Source: Coptis chinensis (lineage: Eukaryota; Streptophyta; Magnoliopsida; Ranunculales; Ranunculaceae). Taken from it: a DNA stretch of 64,000 bases. The notes under the pieces were generated by a model, which saw only the letters and a program-made list of their open reading frames with translations, was not told the origin of the DNA and did not search any database. The stretch covers positions 88,949,001 through 89,013,000 of the forward strand of contig CM027377.1 of NCBI GenBank assembly GCA_015680905.1, read 5' to 3'. The translations under genes and the position numbers were made by a program. Positions 55,600 through 64,000 of the stretch are shown here, piece by piece. Numbering within the stretch: the stretch's first letter is position 1; each line of letters begins with the position of its first letter.

Positions 55600-56346
55600 G
55601 AGCATCTTTAATAGTGACACCAATTCATTCACGCTCAAACACCAAATTCTTTTAAAATTTGATTAAAACCATCTTTAGTGGAGACACCAAATGGAATTTA
55701 CATAACCCCAAATGTACAACGTGGCTTTTGGCTTTTCAACACCGCCTTGCACCATATAGTTTGTGGTAACCCTTCAAAACAAATCAAACTAACAAATAAC
55801 TAACAGCCACATATAAGAGGATCCACCATGGTAATCGCGGGGAACTTGGTAGCACATATAAACTTGAAATGTTCAAGTTTGCAAAGCTCAATGTTAGACA
55901 TGTGTCCAGTGGAAGGAAACCAGGGCGGCGATTTTGTAAAGTTAGCACCACTAGTTGTAGTCTTAGTGATGATTGTAGCAACAAAACTATGTATTTTATC
56001 CCCCTCACCGGATCACAAACCGCCGAATTGATCAAAGGGATAAAGAAATAAGGATGTATTTGAGATTTTGCAATAAATAAAGGTTGAAAACCATAAACCC
56101 TAGTTATTTCAAAAAAATATATCTAATGTACATGTGTGTCATTGGTTTTCATTTTTTTTCTTGTGGTCCCTCCAAGTAAGACAAATCCAATCCCCCAAGT
56201 TGTGGTTCCTTCCCAAGCAAATTAAATCATTTGGTGTTGAATTTTTATGTCTAGACTAAAGTTGTTGTTATTTGGTAGTCGAGTGATTTGCGCTTGGTTT
56301 GATAAAAAAAATTAGTGTTTTTGAGCTTGCACCAATAAAGATGCTC
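55600..56346. mobile_element. Tourist/PIF-Harbinger-like MITE
   Basis: Terminal inverted repeats GAGCATCTTTAATAGTG (left) and CACCAATAAAGATGCTC (right), one mismatch, flanked by TAA at 55597-55599 and 56347-56349. A 3-bp TAA duplication is the hallmark of PIF/Harbinger elements. The 747-bp body has no transposase and only short chance frames. Confidence 0.7.
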
Positions 56347-57159
56347 TAAACTATCAAAGAAGGCTCACTTTGATGCAAAGATGGCCAAGAGGTAATCCTC
56401 AAAGGACACCGCCCTCCGATCATCTTGATATTTAGCTTTTATGCTTTAGATTTTTATTATTATTATTTTTCTTTCTTTTTTTAGTGGAAATTTTTATTAA
56501 TAAGAATAATGAGTTTTACAAATAATTAAGACAAACATGCAACAAAGCTTTGTCGCAAGTTCTTTCTCGAATGACAAATCCTATCCTCCTAGCTAAATGC
56601 AAACTCGCTAGAACCAAAATTATCATAATGTTATTGTCCATAACTTTCTGCAACCTCTTAAGGAGCTTGTAGCAATCCAAATTATGACAAATTGGAAGAT
56701 AAGCCGCGATGGGCACGGTAGCAAGATAGTAAGCAAAACAGAGAGCATCATAACAGAAGTTGCGGCTATGGAAATATAGAGGAGGGGGGAGGCACACGAG
56801 GCATGAGGTCGACGGGCGGATCATTATGAGTCAAAGGTCGATTAGCCTAGAACCAGATAAGCAATAATCCTAACATGGCACAGATAGAGCATCGACCCAC
56901 CAAGATTTATGAAAACCCTACACGGGTGATAGGGATAATCGAGATTGATAGACGATGTACGCACTGTGAAGGAAAGGAAGGGGTATAAAGCAGAAACAAA
57001 GAGAGAGAGAGAGAGAAAGGAGAAAAGAAGAGAAAAAGGAGGAGGAGAAATAGGGAGAGAAAACCGGTACAACATTTGGCAATCGCCTGCGGGGAGAGAT
57101 CAAATCACATAGAGAAATGGGCGATAAGGGTGAAGGAGGAGTAGGAAGACCGAGAAAAG
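56347..57159. other. unassigned sequence with GA-rich tract
   Basis: Includes a GA-rich run (56995-57062) and an (ATT)n stretch (56455-56470). A 102-codon minus-strand frame at 56516-56824 has no recognised motif. Confidence 0.4.
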
Positions 57160-58789
57160 CAAAGGGTCATCGAGGAAGAGGTGGAGTCGCGAAGGAGTGA
57201 CGGGAGGAGAAGGCGCGAAGAGACAATAGTGTTAGATTTAGAGGAAACAAGGCTGTGCATGAGGAGATAACGAGGTCGAGGGAAGAAAATGAAGGGTTTT
57301 GAAGGAGAATGAGACTATGAGGAATCCGAGAGGGCTTAATGCCGAGTCGAGAAAGAGGAGGAGGAGAGAGGTCAATCTGGTGGATAATGCGCGACGGACT
57401 CACAAAGGAGCAAGTTAGAGAAATGATTGCCGCTGATCCGGGGCAAACTTGGAGCAAGCCAAGGGTTTGGGTGGAGCGGGCGAAGTCGTGGTGGTAAGAC
57501 TAAATCGCGAACCCGGCCGATGCAAAGGTGGAAGTCCGAGGTTTCAAGAGGTTCAACCAGCCCAGGTTTGAGAGGTTTGAAGGGAAGCGGAGACCCGCGA
57601 TCACATCCATCACTTTCGCCGCCAGATGCCACCGCGGGCAAGAGCCGCTGAATGATAGGCTCGCGATACATGATGTTTCCCCGCGAGCCCCGAAAGGGGG
57701 AGATCCGACCGGGTATTACCGACTACCAACTAAGAGTATAAACAACTTTCGTGAGTTGGAGCAAGCTTTCATAGCCCACTTCATACATCAAAAGAAGCGA
57801 AAGTATTAGATATCATGCGTGTTGTTTAATGTAAGGCGAGATCCGCTGAGTCGGTGAGATATTTCTTATGTAAATTCAAGACGAGACGCTGAAGGTGGAA
57901 AACTTGGATGAGAAAACTGCAGCGATAGCTTTTGAACGAGGGTTACGGGCGGAACTAGGGTGAATGAGTCCGCGGGCAAGAACTAGATCGCGACGCTGCA
58001 TGAATTATACCCGAGAGTGGAGAAATATATAAGGTAAATTTGTGGACACTATGCAGAAAAGAAATGAAGAGACCAGAAAGGCGCGTTGTCATTAGAGAGA
58101 AAACGAGGACCGCCGCCGGTATGATGCATCGGGCAAGGGAAGCGATAGGTATCGAGGGAATTCATCGCGCCTTAACGGGCCGAGAGGAGATTAAGGAGAG
58201 AATAGGGAAAGGAAACCCTACCGTGAGATGGAATAGGTGGCGGTGAACAAAGCCGCTGGCTAGATATTGTTGTTGATTCAGAATTTGTGGTTACGGGCGG
58301 CCATGAAACAAACCCACCTGAAATACCAAGTAGGTTTTTATCAGGCTTATCATCAAATACGTAACCATGAGACTAACGACCGCGCCATGCGCGTTGAAGT
58401 GGTTGGTAGAGAGGATGATAAGGAAGGGGTTGTCAAGGAGTTTATAATAGAGAATGGGAAATAGGCAAAAATTACCAAATCGGGGAGGATAATCGAACGA
58501 TCAACGCCAATTAAAATGGAGAAGTGTTGAGTCACAACGCCCATCGGTCAGACAAGATTAAACGGTAACAAATGAGTATCCAGCAAGTCAACGAGGAACT
58601 GTGATAGTTGTGGCCGCCTCCATGGTCCACAAGTAGAAAGGGGAGCATAGTGTTTACCGACGCTGACCTTAGGGCTGCTGACTCTCCCTCATGAGGACGA
58701 TTAGTAATCACAAAGGGCGGCGGGTAATTATATGGTAAAAAGGGTGCCGCGGATCAAGATCAGCCACTGTGGATTTGTTGTTCGTAGGG
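57160..58789 (+). mobile_element. Tat-lineage gag relic interrupted by copy V
   Basis: Only gag-like sequence is recognisable, in broken frames, ending at the LTR of copy V. It is GC-richer than its surroundings. A second, separate Tat element from the one at 14814-18236. Confidence 0.5.
57528..58420 (+). pseudogene. gag: Tat gag, decayed
   Basis: The frame 57528-57809 carries GYYRLPTKSINNFRELEQAFIAHFIHQKKRKY, matching the Tat gag core (W/Y-x-R-L-P then F-x-x-L-x-x-A-F-x-x-x-F). The following sequence reads, across shifts, VLFNVRRDPLS (about 57800) and a VEDLDEKTA-like stretch (about 57890-57930). YHQIRNHETND at about 58340-58370 is a damaged zinc knuckle in which the cysteines are not intact. 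No pol sequence follows. Confidence 0.6.
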
Positions 58790-60189
58790 TGATAAAAGTA
58801 AAATGAATAGTTTACCTACTTAAAATGAACGATGAATTCAAAACGTAAGTAAACTAAAACCGACTTTTACGAAGTCTCAATTATCAAAGCTTCTACCTCG
58901 AATTTAAATCGCACTGCCGGAGTAGAAGTTCGCTCCACTCCTAGTTCCCTAGCATGGATTGTTTTCTAAGTCTAAGAAATCAGCCTTAAGTCAATGAGAG
59001 CTTTACTTAAATGTTATGCTACGATGCACTATGAAATTGATTATTTGAATTTAAACTACTTAATGCTATGGAAATATGATTGTTTTTAATCTAGATAAAG
59101 GATTGTAGGGAAATGGAATCCACCCTCGACTCCAACTTAACAACCTAGCTGTGAATGTTGTATCTCAATTCTCACGCTCTTACGGGCGCAGAATTTCGAA
59201 GTTCTAATCCCTAGTGTTCATGGCATTCCTACCGGATAATTAACTAGCATGTGAGGTCGCCCACCCATTCTCATGGCTAAACACTAACCTTCTAGAGGGA
59301 ATAGATTCTACAACCAATTCTATACTAAACAACTAAGTCTTCATCAAGGCTTCATCAACCCCTCTAATGGAGGTTTTAGCCTTGAGTCATCAAAACATCA
59401 TTTCCCATATTATTATAACTAAACATACTATCAAGATTCAAATTTACTTAATTTAAAACAATAATGAAATCTAATTTAATGACTAAAATGAAATAAGGAC
59501 AGAATTGAAATTAGATCTAGAATTGAAATGACAAAATCGAAATTGATAAAGAATACTACTTTATTGATCTAATCAAATTGAAGAGCAAGATTCAAAGGTT
59601 TAATCTAATACAATAATTTAAATGGAACTAAACTTAATTAAAACAATTAAATCTAGATCTAGAAGCTATTCTAATGGCTACTTTCTATATAAGCTATCTA
59701 CCCTAATTTCTACTAAATAATCTACCATTAACAATGAGCTAAGCTTTTTGTTTTTATACATCCAGATCCAAAAATCGTGCATGGGTTTGAGCCATGTTTT
59801 GGGCCGAGAATCGTGCCCAAAACCCAATTCTTTCAAATTCAAAAAGGCCTCTTCAGCCTAGATTCGGCTTCAACAGACTTTTCGTCCACTTCTGCTCCTC
59901 TGATTGGGTCAAGGCTTGACCATTGCAAAGCTCTTTTCCGAGCCGGTCGTTTTTGACATAAGGTAGGCCCAATTCCTGGTGGTCTGAGTCCAAAGATATG
60001 GCATTCGAAGTTCTCACGACTTTGCTCATTTATCTCGCTAAAAGTGGCACATTTCTCGCATTATAATGGACTTTGAAGCCCTAAATGCATAAAACACGTA
60101 ATCAAGATTAACTCTTACTTATTATTCACATAATTGGTCTAACAAGATGATTATTAAGGGGTTAAAACTACAGTTTTGGGCTCTTATCA
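58790..60189 (-). repeat. 3' LTR of copy V (short class)
   Basis: 1400 bp, minus strand TGATAAGAGCCC (60189) to the end at 58790 (plus strand TGATAAAAG). The flanking 5 bases TAGGG are a candidate target-site copy; the partner lies outside the window. Confidence 0.9.
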
Positions 60190-61984
60190 AACCACCCCTA
60201 AAAAGATTTTGCTTGTCCCTCAAGCAAAGATGAGAAATTAGAATAAGTGACCAAAAATGGAGTTCTATCTACTCGCTTTCACTGAGTGCGATTGCATTGA
60301 CCATATGCAACAGTGACTTAAACCACTAGGAATTCCCTAGTGGACGAAGTTATAGCCTCGTGAGAGTTTTCCAAAGGAAGGTACTCACAAACTTCATCTA
60401 TACTACAACCACTAAGAAAATAAAACTATTGTTTCCTTTATTCATGCTCAACTATCTATACATCTCTAGCAAATTGAATAAGAATAACCAAGTCAGAAAC
60501 CTAAGTTAATATATGCATAATAATCTATCATCTACAATAAACATATACACAATGAGTAGTACTATAAAATGTTTAGCGGTGTTTGTTTCTCGAAACTCCT
60601 AATAGCCCCCTAAGTAGGTTCTCACAATAATAGTCAAGAAACAACACTCTGATTTTTCCACTCAAGTTTCAAGCTTCTCCAAAGCAGTACAAGGCACACT
60701 TTACCTTACAATCTCAATGACAACAAGGAAGCCGAGTCGATCAAACACATCCGCCACTTACTATCACACTAACCTATTCCTAATCGAGCTAGAGGTCTTT
60801 ATTAGGTGTTACGGGATTAGAGATGGTTTAAGAAGGAAGGAAATGGATATTCAAAAGGACAAGTCCGAGATAATAGAGTCTCATATTACGAACTAGAGAA
60901 ACCTTGTTATTTACTTTGCTTCTACACTTTGTTTCCATCCCAGCCATATTTTTCTTTTTCTTTCTTTCGGGCTTTCAATTTTTTATTCTATTTTTTTGAG
61001 TTTTTATTTTATTTCTATTTTTATTTTTCTTTTCCTTGATGGAAACTTCTTTCTTTATTTTCCAAGCAACTAACTAATTTTTTTGTTTACACTGTTTTTT
61101 CTTCTTCTTTCTTCATCATTCTATTCCTCGACTTATTCTAAATTAGGTAGGTTGATTTATTTTTTTTTTTTTGTTTTGTTTTTGTAACAGTGGTAAAGGA
61201 ATTGTGGTTTATGGAAGGGCTAATGAAAGGCTCAAGGGCTTAATTAGCGGAAAATAATTCATAGGTTTGAATTTCTAGCTATATCGATCCAAAGAGGGCC
61301 TAAATTCTCGCTAGATATGGTTTAGTGATCAAGCAAGTGGACGGTGATTTCTCTATCCGGATTTTACTTCTCCTTTGTGTCATTTCTCAAATGTTTCACT
61401 CATATAAGACTTTAGGCTATATTCTCACAGATTTGTAGAATAAGTACTCTAGCCTAGATTTCGTAAACTTATCGCTAACAATCATAGATACTCATGTAAT
61501 ATATTTATAGATAGATGTAAAGATTATTACCTATATATTAACCTAAGTTTCTAACAATTATTCCGACGCAAATGCCTACGAGACTTCTAGATTGTTAAGA
61601 GCATGGAGAAAGAAACAATACCAATATTCCTAAGTGTATAGCATAACTTATTTATTTATATTTTGAATTTTTGAAATTTTAACTAGAAAACAAATGCATA
61701 TTATACATATTTATATCCTAGCAGATGTCTTAATTACACGGTTTCTATGCCCCCAAACAAGAAGCATGCTTTGTCCTCAAAGCATTTAAATAAAGAGGGT
61801 AGGAAAAATACCATTGAAACGCCGCGGAAATTCGTAAACATCCGCAAAACAAGGTTAGAACGCATTAATATAGGAAATAAAACCGACGAACTCTATAAGA
61901 GTTCCACCCATTATGGGGTTAATGTAATTAAATTGCTTCGGGGACATAAGCGCATTACTAACCGTAAACTAAAACTTACCTCCA
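60190..61984 (-). other. 3' non-coding region of copy V
   Basis: Polypurine tract at 60190-60225, hairpin at 60323-60343, pyrimidine-rich plus-strand stretch (60930-61190) and post-ORF B polypurine-like motif (61740-61790). Confidence 0.7.
60323..60343 (-). other. conserved hairpin, copy V
   Basis: Stem CCACTAGG/CCTAGTGG with a 5-base loop, 133 bp from the LTR. Confidence 0.8.
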
Positions 61985-62911
61985 CTTCCGCCGTTATTCG
62001 GCATTATTTCGCCATCCCTCTACTTCTATAAAGAAGTGAGGCTCCTTCGCGCCCCGCCCATGCTATGATAATTTGCCAGCTTCACGCCATTTATCATCTA
62101 TGGTTGCTAACCTATTAAGTGCCACTTGGTCCGATGGGTGTGGGTGCAACCTCGGGTGAGGTCAGTATCCGCCACCCTTGCCAAGTCATTGCACGGAAAG
62201 ATCGAATAATACTATCAGTGGGTCGCACCGCGGTCTACCCTAATCCAATCCGCGGAAACGCGGTACAAAAAATAAGAGAAACATAGCATAATACGCGAAA
62301 TTAGAACAGGCATAAGAAGGTACTTATGCCTCATGGTATGGGCTCGTAACTAGACATCAAAGTTCGAAGGTCATAGAACCGGGCCCCCGCGGGCTAAAGC
62401 AAGGAAAACGCCGCAAGTGGCGCCATTCACGTAAGAAAAACGCCATTCCCTAAAATGTTTAGCATAATCCAAAACATAACAGCCCTATGTTCATGGACAG
62501 CTACCAAGGGCAACGCTATAGTCCCCTTTGGTCCTCAATACGGAAAATGCCCCGCCCCATAAGCCTCGCGGGCAAAACTCATAAGTGTAGACATGCATAT
62601 TATCGAATCTAATAGCACCACGGGTCTTGTATCTCAAATGGCATAGCAAGTCCAAGAACAAATGCTAGCAAGAACCCGGTAATTTCCATCGGTTCATCGT
62701 TAATGTTGATGGAGAACACTTGTTCTCCATCCGTCTCTCAAAGAAAATGCAGCTATTATAAAAATAAGATGCAAGTGTTGGAGAATAAAGTTCACCGGTC
62801 TTACCATAAGAGGTTCCTACCAACGATGTGATCACTTCGCAAAACCAAGCACCGTAAGTAGTGCTTTGAACAAATCTTCAAAAATGTTCCGTATTATTAT
62901 AGAGATGTCAT
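61985..62911 (-). pseudogene. ORF B of copy V
   Basis: The ATG at 62911 aligns with those of copies II-IV. DNA alignment to copy IV ORF B is continuous, for example the reverse complement of CATAAGAAGGTACTTATGCC at about 62310, and the region of TWHGW at about 62170-62190. It is heavily frameshifted, with changes concentrated at CAG/CTG sites. Confidence 0.6.
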
Positions 62912-62959
62912 CTCAAAACTACGCCTCGAACAAATTGCAAAACAACCGGCACAACTCGC

Positions 62960-63160
62960 GAAAAACTGAATTTTTCCGGGTCCACGGAAGTCAGGGCCGA
63001 AGCTGCCAAACTAGGGCGAAATCGCGCTTTGTATTTTGGAATTCCAGTTTTTGAGCCGAAGTCGCTTTGACTTGTATGCTGGCGCCTCGAGCAAAATTTT
63101 CTGTCGAAGTGTAGTAGGGCTGGCCTCCTCGCGCCCCCGAAGTTGCAGATTTGGCGAAAA
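62960..63160 (-). repeat. GC-rich leader-like block, copy V
   Basis: AAATCGCGCTTTGTATTTTGGAATTCCAG and TGTATGCTGGCGCC pieces correspond to 36545-36680 of copy IV. Confidence 0.5.
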
Positions 63161-63535
63161 TGGAGACGTAAACGGGGAATCGCGCAAGTGAAGGGCGCGG
63201 ATGGAAGTTAGATGTAAGGTGAGTTGTGAGTGTAGAATGTATGAAGTTTATATAGGTTTTAAGTTGCTAAACGGATCGAAAGTTGCCACAAAGTATTTAC
63301 GGCAGCTTCCTAAATCCTAAAATTTCCAAACCCTAAAACGGAAACAACTCATTTTCTTGATTCTAATTCAAACCCAAGATCTTTTAGGTTGATTTTATGA
63401 TTGAATGTACCTATTTAATCTAGATTTCATCCTACAATGATTCTCACTCATAGATATGCCTAAACGCCATATTTTCACCTTTACTCCGCAATAAATTCTA
63501 ACACTAGGGTTATATAAAAATAAAGCTTGAATTGA

Positions 63536-63560
63536 TAAAACCACCCCCAAACAAGTCAGC
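63536..63560 (-). promoter_or_regulatory. polypurine-like motif between ORF A and ORF B, copy V
   Basis: Minus strand ACTTGTTTGGGGGTGGTTTTATC, as in copy IV at 37115. Confidence 0.5.
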
Positions 63561-63719
63561 GGTGGATCAATATGAAACAACCACACATACCGAAAATAAC
63601 CCCTTATATTAAAATTTTCATTCGAGTACCTTTCACTACAAAAATTCAAAATACGAAAATAAAAGTTACATTACAATAAAACAACAAAAATAAATAAAAC
63701 AACAACCACTATCAATCCT

Positions 63720-64000
63720 CACACTTCTAAACACCTCGCCATCGGGTGGCGGAGGGCACACTCTCTAGTGGGCTCCCCTGGCTCCCCGGCGGTCCAAAGA
63801 AGCAGTCGCCCTTCGCCGACGACGCCATGCCTCGAAGCCGTGGTCCTCGTAGGCAGAGTCCAGATGAGGCGGGAAGCGCGGCAAGCATATCCACTTAAAC
63901 CGGCGCCTGGCTTCCATCTCACAGCCTCGCTCCGTTCATCTCTCATCCTCTCTCTGCGCGGATCTCGGTTGTGATGAATAGTCGCCATCGAGTCCGGAGG
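63720..64000 (-). pseudogene. ORF A of copy V, C-terminal part at window edge
   Basis: DNA matches copy IV at 37320-37600 (ACACCTCGCCA, CGCCGACGACGCCATGCCTC, CTTCCATCTCACAGCC). It corresponds to the end of ORF A. The reading frame is not continuous. Confidence 0.5.

Larger units (their letters stand above)
58790..64000 (-). mobile_element. Copy V: 3' part of an Athila-like element, continues beyond window
   Basis: On the minus strand, from the right edge: the end of ORF A, GC-rich block, ORF B, 3' region, polypurine tract and 3' LTR. Sequence is closest to copy IV, including the polypurine-like motif between ORF A and ORF B. Gag/pol content is unknown because it lies outside the window. It inserted into a Tat gag relic. 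Confidence 0.85.

Noticed and set aside
57372..57671. Minus-strand frames of 96-99 codons near the Tat relic
   Set aside because: Overlap the plus-strand gag frame that has clear Tat motifs; the minus frames have none.

Overview
The window looks like heterochromatic or intergenic DNA from a large plant nuclear genome. Every coding segment I can identify belongs to a Ty3/gypsy LTR retrotransposon. I see no host gene, tRNA, rRNA or CRISPR array. Most of the sequence is five copies of one Athila-like family, called copies 0, I, II/III, IV and V here. They share LTRs beginning TGATAAGAGCCC and ending TTTATCA, and a primer binding site (TGGCGCCGCTGCC) resembling the plant tRNA-Asp type. Two fragments of Tat/Ogre-lineage elements and two probable DNA transposons make up the rest.

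Layout: 1-6862 is the 3' part of copy 0 (+), with gag, protease, a novel ORF-X in place of polymerase, and a 3' LTR. 6863-14813 is copy I (-), with 5' LTR, gag, pro, RT-RNase H and integrase; its 3' part should lie left of the window because copy 0 is inserted in it. 14814-18236 is a decayed Tat element (+) interrupted by copy I. 18237-18752 is unassigned. 18753-20157 is an isolated LTR plus PBS (+). 20158-28207 is copy II (-): 3' LTR, two env-position ORFs and the end of integrase. It is fused head-to-head to copy III (+), 28208-52610: gag, pro, RT, integrase, both env-position ORFs and 3' LTR. Copy III is split inside integrase by copy IV (-), 32318-44672, a full-length element with a TTACA target-site duplication that has gag, pro, ORF-X and both env-position ORFs but no polymerase. 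52611-58789 holds a palindrome-rich element, a Tourist-like MITE and a Tat gag relic. 58790-64000 is the 3' part of copy V (-).

How the parts work together: copies I and II/III supply reverse transcriptase and integrase and represent the autonomous form. Copies 0 and IV replace pol with the same ORF-X, so they probably move using enzymes from the autonomous form. Downstream of pol sit two ORFs (A and B) in the env-like position, flanked by repeated polypurine-tract-like motifs. A GC-rich block from the 5' leader reappears just upstream of ORF B. An identical hairpin lies roughly 0.12-0.15 kb upstream of every 3' LTR.

Caution: many frameshifts in the right half (about 29-64 kb) fall at CAG/CTG sites and look alike in different copies. 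This suggests long-read base-calling errors at methylated CHG sites, so some apparent pseudogenes may be less damaged than they look. All assignments rest on reading motifs and comparing copies within the window; no database search was possible.
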